Of a stretch of 64,000 nt of DNA, positions 49,150-57,413 are shown one piece after another. Below the pieces are notes generated by a model, which saw nothing but the letters and a program-made list of their open reading frames with translations, was not told the DNA's origin and ran no database searches. Where the stretch lies: positions 173,542 through 237,541 of the forward strand of contig NZ_ML703266.1 in assembly GCF_008520305.1 (NCBI RefSeq), read 5' to 3'. Both the position numbers and the translations under genes were made by a program. The stretch comes from Mesorhizobium sp. SARCC-RB16n. GTDB lineage: Bacteria > Pseudomonadota > Alphaproteobacteria > Rhizobiales > Rhizobiaceae. Numbering within the stretch: position 1 is the stretch's first letter; every line of letters begins with the position of its first letter.

Positions 49150-49421
49150 CATCCATCCGCTTGCCGGCGGGCGACTTCGCTTGTCCGGAGGCGGGCCGAG
49201 GTCGGCGCCTGGGTCACCGCTGATCAGCGCGGCACGCTGCTCACCAACCGCAAACTTGCGGCCGGAGGCGGAGACGGCGGCATAGTAGCGTGGATGGCTT
49301 CATAGCCGCGCAGAAACCGTCCCCCACCACAGTCGATCACCGCATCCGGCTCGAGCAGGGCCATCATGCCATCGACGTCGCCCGCATGTTGCCGCGCAAT
49401 CGGCAAGAGACTTGAAAGCAC
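49150..49421 (-). pseudogene. Decayed SnoaL/DUF4440-like (NTF2-fold) gene
   Basis: Three consecutive minus-strand segments read like one NTF2-like protein but in different frames. The first has AGDVDGMMALLEPDAVIDCG and RFLRGYEAIHA; the second, from about 49284, has YAAVSASGRKFAVGEQRAAL and ISGD; the third, from about 49208, has PTSARLRTSEVARRQADG. This order is that of SnoaL-like proteins of about 130 residues, so at least two frameshifts have occurred and the C-terminal end is lost or altered. No intact start is evident. The boundaries are approximate. Confidence 0.6.
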
Positions 49422-49535
49422 CTGCGCCGGTAGCCAAAGAGGGCGGACAGTTTGAATGGGGCAGTAAATACGCTACATGTCGCGGCAAGATCCGGTCCAG
49501 GTGGACGGATCGCCTGGAAAACCAATCCCAACACC

Positions 49536-50525
49536 ATGTTGAATGCAAAACTCGCAATCGCGCCGATGATGGACTGGACTGACCGGCATTGCCGGTTCTT
49601 CCATCGCCAGATGACGGCCCGCGCGCTGCTTTATACCGAAATGGTTGTGGCCGATGCTGTCATTCACGGCTCACGCGAGCGGCTGCTTGGCTTCGATGAG
49701 GTGGAACATCCCGTCGCCCTGCAACTTGGCGGCTCGGATCCCGCAAAACTTGCCGAGGCGGCGCGCATTGGTGAGGCCTTCGGTTATGACGAGATCAATC
49801 TCAATGTCGGCTGCCCGTCCGACCGCGTCCAGTCCGGTACATTCGGCGCCTGCCTGATGAAAGTGCCCGGCCTCGTCGCTGATTGCGTCGCCGCGATGAA
49901 AGCTGCGGTGACGGTGCCGGTCACGGTCAAATGCCGCATCGGCGTCGACGAACAGGATCCGGAGCCGGCGCTCGATGCGCTGGCGGACGGGATTTTCAAT
50001 GCCGGTGCTGATGCCTTGTGGGTGCATGCGCGCAAGGCGTGGCTTGAAGGGCTGAGCCCCAAAGAAAACCGCGACATCCCGCCGCTCGACTACAACAGAG
50101 TCTATCGGCTGAAGAGCAAAGACCCCAGCAAATTCATCGGTATAAACGGCGGTATTCAGTCGCTTGAAGAGGCGCAGATGCATCTCGATCATGTCGACGG
50201 AGCCATGCTCGGCCGCGCTGCCTACCACACGCCAGGCATTCTGTCCGGTGTTGACGCCGCCTTCTACGGAGCGCGGCCGAAAGCGTTCGATTTCGCGGCG
50301 CTGATCGACGCGATGGCGGACTATGCGGGGCGCAATATCGAACAGGGCGGGCGGCTCGGCCATGTCACCCGCCACATGGTCGGGCTGTTTCACGGGCTGC
50401 CTGGCGCGCGCCGCTACCGCCAGATCCTGTCCACCGATGCGAACCGGCCCGGAGCCGGGCCGGACGTGCTGAAGGTGGCATTCGCGGCTGTCGAATTCAG
50501 TGGAGCGGCGGCCGAAGCGGCCTGA
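49536..50525 (+). CDS. dusA: tRNA-dihydrouridine synthase A
   Basis: A 329-residue flavoenzyme that reduces uridines in the D-loop of tRNA. The FMN barrel begins LAIAPMMDWTDRHCRFFHR, the catalytic Cys is in NLNVGCPSDRVQSGTFGACL, and the phosphate site follows FIGINGGIQS. The C-terminal helical domain has VTRHMVGLFHGLPGARRYRQ, typical of DusA. The ATG at 49536 follows the family; the frame upstream is not conserved. It ends just before a palindromic repeat. Confidence 0.94.
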   Translation: MLNAKLAIAPMMDWTDRHCRFFHRQMTARALLYTEMVVADAVIHGSRERLLGFDEVEHPVALQLGGSDPAKLAEAARIGEAFGYDEINLNVGCPSDRVQSGTFGACLMKVPGLVADCVAAMKAAVTVPVTVKCRIGVDEQDPEPALDALADGIFNAGADALWVHARKAWLEGLSPKENRDIPPLDYNRVYRLKSKDPSKFIGINGGIQSLEEAQMHLDHVDGAMLGRAAYHTPGILSGVDAAFYGARPKAFDFAALIDAMADYAGRNIEQGGRLGHVTRHMVGLFHGLPGARRYRQILSTDANRPGAGPDVLKVAFAAVEFSGAAAEAA

Positions 50526-50537
50526 CCTTCTGATTTT

Positions 50538-50588
50538 ATGCATGTCGTTATCCCGGAACCGAGGACACTTCCGGGCGACATGCATTAG
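50538..50588. repeat. Complete dispersed palindromic repeat (long hairpin)
   Basis: ATGCATGTCG (50538-50547) pairs with CGACATGCAT (50576-50585), then a one-sided bulge TTAT, then CCCGGAA (50552-50558) with TTCCGGG (50569-50575) over a ten-base loop. The last 33 bases, 50556-50588, equal positions 1-33 of the window. The element fills the gap between convergent dusA and the protease gene, and the protease stop codon (50585-50587) touches its right arm. It may act as a bidirectional terminator here. Confidence 0.85.
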
Positions 50589-51289
50589 TCCCTGAGGATC
50601 ATACGGTCGCCGCGCACGTCGAATCCCGACAGCGAGCCGATGAAATTCATGCCGAGCAGACTTTGGCTCAGCATGCCGGGAGCGGCGATCATCACCGGCA
50701 TATTCTTGCGCACGATGCCGCCAATCGCCACCTCGTTGGTTTTGACCGCAGCGGCGCGCGCCATGCCGTTGGCTGTCGAAACCGGTATCGTGTAGTTGAG
50801 CGCCGCCGGATTGAAGCCGGCGGCCTGTGCATCTTCCGAAGTAAGGACCGTGCTGGTCGCGCCGGTGTCGACAACGGCCCGCACCGGATTGCCATTGACG
50901 AGGATGCGCGCCTCGAAGTGACCGTTGTCGGCCTTGTCGAGGGTCACGGTGGCGTGGCCATCTTCGACGCCGAGCGCCAGCGGGCTGCCGGGAACGAGGC
51001 CCGCGGTCACCCGGCTGGCGACGTCCTGCAGTTCGTACCGATATTGATAGCCGGCGACCAGCGCGAGCACGATAGCCGCCCAGGTGCCGAGATTGCGGGC
51101 CATCACTCCGAGCGGAGCCGACCGCAGCAAGCCGGCGCCGATAAGCGCGCCGAAGGCCCCAAGCCAGATCAGCCGACCAAAATCGTAATTCTCGACGCCG
51201 AGCGTGCGGCCGGCGGAATCGTTGAGCATGAGCAAGGCTGCCCCCACGCCGATCACCGCCATCACAGTCCAGAACAGCCGACTGCTCAT
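50585..51289 (-). CDS. Retropepsin-like aspartic protease (TIGR02281 family), membrane-anchored
   Basis: A 234-residue protein of the clan AA single-domain aspartic proteases. Two or three helices occupy about residues 1-90 (WTVMAVIGVGAALLML and TWAAIVLALVAGY), and the protease-like domain follows with the active Asp in AVVDTGATSTVL and the conserved SLLGMNFIGSLSGFDVRGDR. It should sit in the inner membrane with the catalytic domain in the periplasm. Its role is unknown. It follows the DUF1289 gene by ten bases. Confidence 0.9.
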   Translation of the reverse strand: MSSRLFWTVMAVIGVGAALLMLNDSAGRTLGVENYDFGRLIWLGAFGALIGAGLLRSAPLGVMARNLGTWAAIVLALVAGYQYRYELQDVASRVTAGLVPGSPLALGVEDGHATVTLDKADNGHFEARILVNGNPVRAVVDTGATSTVLTSEDAQAAGFNPAALNYTIPVSTANGMARAAAVKTNEVAIGGIVRKNMPVMIAAPGMLSQSLLGMNFIGSLSGFDVRGDRMILRD

Positions 51290-51299
51290 CGGTCCCTCG

Positions 51300-51530
51300 C
51301 TAGAGTGCGTCGCGCTCGCGCGCCATGCGGGTGCGGCGCGTTTCCCGGCGCGGCCGGCGCTCGACGGTTTCCAGCCGGGCCGGCAGTTCGGCCATCACGC
51401 CGCGGCGCGTCTCGGGCGTCATTCCCATCCAGGCGCCGATCTCCTCGCGCGTGCGGCCGCAACCGAAGCAGAAGCCGGTTTTCATATCGATCGAACAGAC
51501 CAGGATGCAGGGAGATTCGATGGCCGTCAT
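51300..51530 (-). CDS. DUF1289 domain-containing protein
   Basis: A 76-residue protein of the DUF1289 family (PF06945), recognised by four cysteines in SPCILVCSIDMKTGFCFGCG, which suggest a small metal-binding fold. An Arg-rich tail follows (RRPRRETRRTRMARERDAL). I chose the ATG at 51530, which gives the family start MTAIESPCILVC. It is cotranscribed with the protease gene and divergent from cobT. The function is not known. Confidence 0.9.
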   Translation of the reverse strand: MTAIESPCILVCSIDMKTGFCFGCGRTREEIGAWMGMTPETRRGVMAELPARLETVERRPRRETRRTRMARERDAL

Positions 51531-51728
51531 GACTTTCTCTTGAGGGACCCGGTCCGGAATCCACTCTTCCATCTCCACATGGTGCAACGGCAAAGCCAAT
51601 GCAAGCTCTCGCGATTGCGCCTTGCCTGGCCGCCTTTGCGGCAAATCAGGAAGGATGATCGAGGAGGTTGTGCCGATCACGCAAGGCAGCTATGCCGCTC
51701 CTCGATTCTAGGAACGATTGTTCGCGAC

Positions 51729-52727
51729 ATGACCAGTGCACTGCCTTTCGACGATTTCCGCAACCTGCTCGACAATTTGCCGGCAGCCGACATCAAAGCC
51801 GAGGCACGCGTGCGCACGCTGTTTGCCAAGGCCGACAAGCCGGAAAATTCGCTTGGCCGCGTCGAAGACATCGCCGCATGGCTTGCCACATGGAGCGGTC
51901 GTGCTCCGCCCGCGGTGACCAGGCCCCTGATGGCTGTCTTTGCCGGCAACCATGGCGTTGTCAGGCATGGCGTTTCGCCAAGGCCCGTGGCGGCGACCGC
52001 CAACGCGGTCGAGCTTTGCGCGGCCGGTGGTGCCGCGATCAATCAGATCTGCATTGCCAACGACCTCGGCCTGAAGGTGTTCGATCTTGCCCTGCACATC
52101 CCGACCGGCGACATTACCGAGGATGCCGCGCTCGATGAGCGCGGTTGCGCCGCCACCATGGCCTTCGGCATGGAGGCGATTGCCGGCGGCACCGACCTGC
52201 TTTGCCTCGGCGATCTCGGCGTCGGCAATTCCACCGTCGCCGCCGCCCTGTTCGCCGCGCTGTTCGGCGGCAGGGGCGCCGACTGGGTAGGCCCGGGATC
52301 CGGCGCCGATGCGGCGATGCAGGCCCGCAAGGCAGAGGTGGTCGATGCGGCGCTGGCCTTTCACGGCCACAATCTCGAAGACCCGCTGGAGGTGCTGCGC
52401 CGGGTCGGCGGCCGCGAGTTCGCGGCAATAGCCGGCGCCATCCTCGCCGCGCGGATGCAGCAGATACCGGTATTGCTCGATGGCTTCGCGGCAACGGCAG
52501 CCGCGGCGGTGCTGCATGCCGCGAACCCTGCAGCACTTGATCATTGTCTTCTCGCCAGCCTGTCGCTTGAGCCCGCGCATGCAAGGGCCGCCGAGCACCT
52601 CGGGCTGCGTCCGCTGCTAGATCTCGGCATCAGCCATGGCGAAGGTGCGGGAGCAGCCCTTGCAGCCGGGCTGGTCAAGGCAGCGGCGCTGACCAGTTCA
52701 GGCATGGCGGCGGCTGTGCGGAGCTAG
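51729..52727 (+). CDS. cobT: Nicotinate-nucleotide:dimethylbenzimidazole phosphoribosyltransferase
   Basis: A 332-residue enzyme that activates 5,6-dimethylbenzimidazole to alpha-ribazole phosphate for the lower loop of cobalamin. FAGNHGVVRHGVSPRPVAAT, LCLGDLGVGNSTVAAAL and the C-terminal GISHGEGAGAALA (catalytic Glu) are conserved. The start follows TTCGCGAC without a strong ribosome-binding site. No cobalamin riboswitch was recognised upstream, and no other cobalamin gene is in the window. Confidence 0.95.
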   Translation: MTSALPFDDFRNLLDNLPAADIKAEARVRTLFAKADKPENSLGRVEDIAAWLATWSGRAPPAVTRPLMAVFAGNHGVVRHGVSPRPVAATANAVELCAAGGAAINQICIANDLGLKVFDLALHIPTGDITEDAALDERGCAATMAFGMEAIAGGTDLLCLGDLGVGNSTVAAALFAALFGGRGADWVGPGSGADAAMQARKAEVVDAALAFHGHNLEDPLEVLRRVGGREFAAIAGAILAARMQQIPVLLDGFAATAAAAVLHAANPAALDHCLLASLSLEPAHARAAEHLGLRPLLDLGISHGEGAGAALAAGLVKAAALTSSGMAAAVRS

Positions 52728-52747
52728 CATCTCCCCGTCCTCGCGCG

Positions 52748-53275
52748 TCAACGCCGGCTATTGGGAATGCGGTAGACGACGGAGGTATATTTCGAATTCG
52801 AGCGTGTCTCGACTATCGAACCGCCAAGACCTTCCGCGATCCTTCTGCTCGCCACGTTCTCTTCCGCGACTGGATACTCGAAGCAATCCGGATTGAACAC
52901 GTTGGACGCCCACGCCGCCACGGCGGCAACGGCCTCACGGCCGATGCCGTTTCCATGTACGTCCTCCCTTAGCCAAATTCCGATCTCGGGACAGGCAGTC
53001 CTGGCCGCATGAAGGTCGACAAGCCCCAGGCAGCGAACGTCCGCCAACGAACGCACAACGAAATGCAAATCCGATCCGTCAAGGATCGGCACCAGCCAGG
53101 ATCGCCATACCTCGGCAAAGGCGGTTGGTGATCGAGGTGGTTCCCACTGCATGAAACGGGTGATCGAGGGAGTGATGGCGGCAAAGATTTCTGCAGCATC
53201 GTCGGCCGTAAACAGCTTCAGGCGAAGCCGCTGCGACTTGATTTCGACGCCGCTGGCATCCCACTTCGCCATCAT
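52748..53275 (-). CDS. GNAT family N-acetyltransferase (RimJ/RimL-like)
   Basis: A 175-residue acetyltransferase. It has the RimJ/RimL start SQRLRLKLFTADDAAEIFAA, the EIGIWLREDVHGNGIGREAV acetyl-CoA region (motif A) and EYPVAEENVASRRIAEGLG. The target could be a protein N-terminus or a small amine. It ends facing cobT and lies about 50 bases from the sensor kinase gene on the same strand. Confidence 0.9.
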   Translation of the reverse strand: MMAKWDASGVEIKSQRLRLKLFTADDAAEIFAAITPSITRFMQWEPPRSPTAFAEVWRSWLVPILDGSDLHFVVRSLADVRCLGLVDLHAARTACPEIGIWLREDVHGNGIGREAVAAVAAWASNVFNPDCFEYPVAEENVASRRIAEGLGGSIVETRSNSKYTSVVYRIPNSRR

Positions 53276-53324
53276 TACGATCCGCGTTCCTTTTCAGTCC
53301 ATGTCGGCGCAGGTCCCTACGGCG

Positions 53325-54845
53325 CTACCGCCGCCTCGCGGCCACCGCCGCGGTCGGCAGCGCCGGCAGTTCTTCCATCACCCGGCTCAGCGGGAAGATG
53401 GCGATCGCTTCCGTTCCCTCGCGCAGCTTCGAGTGAAGCTCGAACTCACCGCCGTGCATGGCGAGCAGCCCTTGCACGATCGGCAGGCCAAGCCCGGTGC
53501 CTTGTTCTGCGCTCTTGATGGCGATCGAACCCTGGCCGAAGGCTGAAAGCACGACCGGAATCTCGTCCTCGGGAATGCCGGGGCCGTTGTCCTTGATCGA
53601 AATGTACTGGCCGCCGCCCGCCGTCCAGCCGACCCGCACGCGGATTTCGCCGCCGGTGGCGGTGAATTTGATGGCGTTGGATAGAAGGTTGAGCGCGATC
53701 TGGCGCAAGGCGCGCTCGTCGGCGAACAGCCGCGGCAATGTCTGTTCGAAATCTTGGACGACGCGGATATCCTTGTTGCGCGCCTTCAGCTCCATCATGT
53801 GACAGCAATCCTCGACGATGTTGAGCAACATCACCGGCTCTTCGTTGAGCTGGTAGCGGCCGGCCTCGATGCGCGACAGGTCGAGGATCTCGTTGATCAG
53901 GTCGAGCAGGTGCTGGCCGGAATCATGCACGTCATGGGCGTAGTCGCGATAGGTGGGATTGCTCATCGGCCCCAGCACCTCGTTCGCCATCACCTCGGAA
54001 AAGCCGAGAATGGCGTTGAGCGGCGTGCGCAATTCATGGCTCATCGAAGCGAGGAAACGCGATTTTGCAAGGTTGGCGTCCTCGGCCCGCCGCCGCGCCT
54101 CGTCCGACATCGATTTCGCCGTCTCCACTTCGGCGATCAGCGCGTCCTTTTCGGAGCGGAACGACAAGAGCAGCAGGGAGAAGCGATTCAGGTGACTGGC
54201 GATATAGGCGAAGAAAGGCAGCGACAGGACAAGCAGCCCGGCCATAATCGCCTCGACCGGCATCCACGACCTGGTCGCGGCATAGGCGTAGAGCGCCACT
54301 GGAACCGCGAAGGTCGCCAGCAGCGCGCCACTCAGGGACGAGGCCATGAGCGCGGTCCCTGCCATGGCTAACAGCAGCACCACCGCCTTGACCACCTGGA
54401 ACTGGTCGGCCTCGCAGGCGCCACAGCCCAGCCATACGAACCAGGCCCAACCGACGCCGCAAAGGAAATGCCCAACCAGGAATTCCCTTCGCGTTTGCAA
54501 TGCGTTGAGTTCGGAAGCTTCCGTACGCTCGATGCGCCGCGCCATGAAGACGACCATTGTATAGCAGGTGAGCGTAAACAACGCCCAGAGCCCGATCTCA
54601 TTGCCGACACCGGCCAGACGGCCGGCCGCGGCAATCGCCAGGACAAGCAGCGGGATGACGACGGCACCGCTTGTCATCGCCCCGGCATGGAGCTTCAGCA
54701 GTTCGCGGTCGAAATCGGGATTGCCGACCTGCTGCGAAAGACGGTCGCGCGTCTTGCGCACCGCGCGCGCGACATCGCTGTTGCGATGCCGTTTCCTGCG
54801 GTCCACAATGAACTTGTCCGCTGTGTTCGAGCGTTGCAAGGGCAT
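53325..54845 (-). CDS. Membrane sensor histidine kinase (PleC/DivJ/PdhS-like core)
   Basis: A 506-residue kinase. A basic cytosolic start is followed by about six helices (about 57-225), a coiled segment (about 230-260), the HisKA domain with His270 in SMSHELRTPLNAILGFSEVM, and the ATPase domain with LNLLSNAIKF (N box), IKDNGPGIPEDEI (G1) and GTGLGLPIVQGLLAMHGG (G2). The H-box is like that of rhizobial cell-cycle kinases acting on DivK. No response regulator is adjacent. I chose the ATG at 54845 over a TTG 12 bases earlier. Confidence 0.92.
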   Translation of the reverse strand: MPLQRSNTADKFIVDRRKRHRNSDVARAVRKTRDRLSQQVGNPDFDRELLKLHAGAMTSGAVVIPLLVLAIAAAGRLAGVGNEIGLWALFTLTCYTMVVFMARRIERTEASELNALQTRREFLVGHFLCGVGWAWFVWLGCGACEADQFQVVKAVVLLLAMAGTALMASSLSGALLATFAVPVALYAYAATRSWMPVEAIMAGLLVLSLPFFAYIASHLNRFSLLLLSFRSEKDALIAEVETAKSMSDEARRRAEDANLAKSRFLASMSHELRTPLNAILGFSEVMANEVLGPMSNPTYRDYAHDVHDSGQHLLDLINEILDLSRIEAGRYQLNEEPVMLLNIVEDCCHMMELKARNKDIRVVQDFEQTLPRLFADERALRQIALNLLSNAIKFTATGGEIRVRVGWTAGGGQYISIKDNGPGIPEDEIPVVLSAFGQGSIAIKSAEQGTGLGLPIVQGLLAMHGGEFELHSKLREGTEAIAIFPLSRVMEELPALPTAAVAARRR

Positions 54846-54921
54846 CAAAAGCTTCAATTTATGCGCGCAGCGATTTCAAGGTGTTAAGCTACGTTCGAAT
54901 GATTAACCAACCGTTTGCCAT

Positions 54922-55545
54922 ATGAGCCGTTCCTGGTCGCCAAGGTCGCGCCCGCGGTACGCGGCACCGCGCCCGAGAAGCCTGTGGCGCAAGCTGCTGG
55001 ACTACGGGCTTACCGTCGTCATTCTGGGGCTGCTGATCCTGCTCGCGGCGCGTCTCGATCGGGTGGAGACGCGCAAGACGCAAGGTACGGCCATCATCAA
55101 TGACGGCGATTCGATCACGCTCGGCACCGAGCGCATCCGCATGCGTGGCATCGACGCTCCGGAATACACCCAGACCTGCCGCAAGAACGGCGCCGATTAT
55201 GCCTGCGGTACGCTGTCGCGCCAGTCACTGGTGCGGCTGATCGCCGGCAGGCCGGTCACCTGCAGCGGCTGGCAGCGCGATCGCTACGGCCGGTTGCTTG
55301 GCGACTGCAAGGCCGGCGGCATCGACCTCAACCGCGCCCAGGTCGAGGCCGGCTGGGCCGTCTCCTATGGCGACTTCGAAGGCGAGGAAGCGATAGCGCG
55401 CGCGGCAAGGGTTGGCATCTGGGCGGGTACGTTCGACCAGCCGCAGGACTGGCGCGACAGCCACCACGGCGACGTCGTGGAGCGAAAACATGGCACGCTG
55501 GCGTCGATCGGCGACGCCGCGCGCGAGATATTTCGCCTCTGGTGA
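54922..55545 (+). CDS. Membrane-anchored thermonuclease-family (SNase-like) protein
   Basis: A 207-residue protein. An Arg-rich N-terminus and one helix (about 28-45, YGLTVVILGLLILLAARL) anchor it, and an SNase-like OB-fold follows with GDSITLG, IRMRGIDAPEYTQTC (the Arg and Asp of the active region) and WQRDRYGRLLGDC. It probably acts in the periplasm on nucleic acids, although many bacterial relatives are uncharacterised. It is divergent from the kinase gene and followed by a GST gene after about 30 bases. Confidence 0.9.
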   Translation: MSRSWSPRSRPRYAAPRPRSLWRKLLDYGLTVVILGLLILLAARLDRVETRKTQGTAIINDGDSITLGTERIRMRGIDAPEYTQTCRKNGADYACGTLSRQSLVRLIAGRPVTCSGWQRDRYGRLLGDCKAGGIDLNRAQVEAGWAVSYGDFEGEEAIARAARVGIWAGTFDQPQDWRDSHHGDVVERKHGTLASIGDAAREIFRLW

Positions 55546-55578
55546 AGCGTGTCTGGCGAAAGGAAAAGGAGGATCGAA

Positions 55579-56190
55579 ATGAAGCTGTTCGACGGCGGTC
55601 GTGCGCCCAACCCGCGGCGTGTTCGCGTTTTCCTCGCCGAGAAGGGGATCACGGTTCCGTTGGTCCCCATTGACATGGGCGCGCTGGAACACAAGCAGCA
55701 GTCGGTCAGTTCGCGCAACCCGCTGCGGCGCCTGCCGGTTCTGGAGCTCGATGACGGCACCATCCTCACCGAATCCGTTGCTATCTGCCGCTATTTCGAG
55801 GAACTCTATCCCGAGCCGGCATTGTTCGGGCGCGGCGCGCTTGGCAAGGCGCAGGTCGAGATGTGGCAGAGGCGGATGGAGTTCAACCTGCTCAGCAGCG
55901 TCGCGCAGGCTTTCCGCCACATCCATCCGGCCATGAAGGAATGGGAAATCCCGCAGATTCCCGAATGGGGCGAGGCCAACAAGCCGAAGGCGGTGGATTT
56001 TCTCAGGCTGCTGGACGCTGAACTGGGCAGCCGCGAATTCGCCGCCGGCGACAGCTATTCGATTGCCGACATCACCGGCCTGATCGCGATCGACTTCATG
56101 AAGCCGGCACGCATCAAGGTCCCGGAGGAGTGCACCAACGTGCTGCGTTGGCATCAGGCTGTCTCCAGCCGGCCGAGTGCAGCCGCTTGA
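55579..56190 (+). CDS. Glutathione S-transferase family protein
   Basis: A 203-residue GST. The thioredoxin-like domain begins MKLFDGGRAPNPRRVRVFLA and carries the cis-proline and glutathione block RRLPVLELDDGTILTESVAI; the helical domain follows from about residue 88, ending with FAAGDSYSIADITGLIAIDF. AAAGGAGG lies eight bases before the ATG. The stop overlaps the start of the next gene. Confidence 0.93.
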   Translation: MKLFDGGRAPNPRRVRVFLAEKGITVPLVPIDMGALEHKQQSVSSRNPLRRLPVLELDDGTILTESVAICRYFEELYPEPALFGRGALGKAQVEMWQRRMEFNLLSSVAQAFRHIHPAMKEWEIPQIPEWGEANKPKAVDFLRLLDAELGSREFAAGDSYSIADITGLIAIDFMKPARIKVPEECTNVLRWHQAVSSRPSAAA

Positions 56191-56804
56191 GCGTCGAACT
56201 GGACAAGTTCGCCGCGACGGTCCGCGCCTGCCGCATCTGCGTCGACAATCCCGTCGGCAAGCCGCTGCCGCATCAGCCTCGCCCGGTGCTGCGACCCTCG
56301 TCCAATGCCCGCATCCTGATCGCAAGCCAGGCGCCGGGAACCAAGGTGCATCTGTCGGGCATGCCCTTCACCGACGCTTCCGGTGACCGCCTGCGCAACT
56401 GGCTCGGTGTGACCAGCGACGAATTCTACGACATCGAGAAATTCGCCATCGTGCCGATGGGCTTCTGCTTTCCTGGACAAGACGCCAAGGGCGGCGACCT
56501 GCCGCCGAGGCGTGAGTGCGCCCCTGCCTGGCGCGCGCCCTTGATGGCATTGATGCCATCGATCGATCTGGTGCTGACGATCGGCATCTATGCGCAGACC
56601 TGGCACATGGGCTCGGCGCGCCGCCCTTCTCTGACGAAAACGGTGATGAATTGGCGCGCCATCTGGGAGGATTCTGTCGGCCCCAAAGCGCTGCCGCTAC
56701 CGCATCCATCCTGGCGCAACACTGGCTGGTTGAAGCAGAATCCATGGTTTGAAATGGATTTGCTGCCTTTCCTGCGGTCGGAAATCCGCTATCGCCTGGG
56801 TTAG
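56187..56804 (+). CDS. Uracil-DNA glycosylase superfamily protein
   Basis: A 205-residue protein of the UDG fold. Motif 1 is in IASQAPGTKVHLSGMPFTDA and a motif 2-like LPHPSWRNTGW lies near residue 175. CRIC near the N-terminus could be the remains of an iron-sulphur ligand pair, but the other two cysteines of family 4/5 enzymes are not obvious. A TTG start at 56187 overlaps the GST stop (TTGA) and gives a compact domain; the frame upstream lies inside the GST gene. Uracil removal activity is plausible but not proven. Confidence 0.82.
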   Translation: MSVELDKFAATVRACRICVDNPVGKPLPHQPRPVLRPSSNARILIASQAPGTKVHLSGMPFTDASGDRLRNWLGVTSDEFYDIEKFAIVPMGFCFPGQDAKGGDLPPRRECAPAWRAPLMALMPSIDLVLTIGIYAQTWHMGSARRPSLTKTVMNWRAIWEDSVGPKALPLPHPSWRNTGWLKQNPWFEMDLLPFLRSEIRYRLG

Positions 56805-56912
56805 GCATTCAGCAAGAAATCACTCGCTTTCGACGCAAGTGGCAGAATTTCTTTCTTGTGAACGGCCCAAACAAAAGGGAATATAGCGAAACCATTCCAC
56901 CAGGAGCCTCCG

Positions 56913-57404
56913 ATGGACCGCCTTGACCGAAAAATTCTCCGCCTCCTGCAGGAGGACGCGACGCTCGCGGTCGCCGACGTCGCCAAGAAAGTCGGCCTGT
57001 CGACGACGCCGTGCTGGCGGCGCATCCAGAAGCTCGAGGAAGAGGGCGTCATCAAGCGGCGCGTCGCCATTCTCGACCACGAAAAGGTCAATGTGCGGGT
57101 CACCGTCTTCGTGTCGATCCGCACCAATTCGCACAGCCATGAGTGGCTGCGCCGGTTTTCCGAAGTCATCCAAGAATTTCCAGAGGTGGTCGAATTCTAT
57201 CGCATGAGTGGCGACGTCGATTACCTCTTGCGCGTCGTGGTGCCCGACATCGCCGCCTACGACGCCTTCTACAAGCGGCTGATCGCCAAGATCGAGATCC
57301 GGGACGTGTCGTCGTCCTTTGCCATGGAGCAGATCAAGTACACGACCGAAATCCCGCTCGACTATATGGTGCTGGACAAGGAGTCGGGCGCGAACGCGGC
57401 CTGA
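56913..57404 (+). CDS. Lrp/AsnC family transcriptional regulator
   Basis: A 163-residue regulator with an N-terminal helix-turn-helix (about 1-60, MDRLDRKILRLLQEDATLAV and STTPCWRRIQKLEEEGVI) and the RAM ligand domain (about 65-150) with EFYRMSGDVDYLLRVVV. Such proteins sense amino acids and form octamers. AGGAG precedes the ATG. No divergent amino-acid gene is present, so the target is unknown. It ends ten bases from the convergent DUF3299 gene. Confidence 0.94.
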   Translation: MDRLDRKILRLLQEDATLAVADVAKKVGLSTTPCWRRIQKLEEEGVIKRRVAILDHEKVNVRVTVFVSIRTNSHSHEWLRRFSEVIQEFPEVVEFYRMSGDVDYLLRVVVPDIAAYDAFYKRLIAKIEIRDVSSSFAMEQIKYTTEIPLDYMVLDKESGANAA

Positions 57405-57413
57405 GCCCGCTGC

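Noticed and set aside
51531-51728. Possible cobalamin riboswitch before cobT
   Set aside because: No B12-box-like conserved sequence or matching fold was recognised in this short divergent gap.
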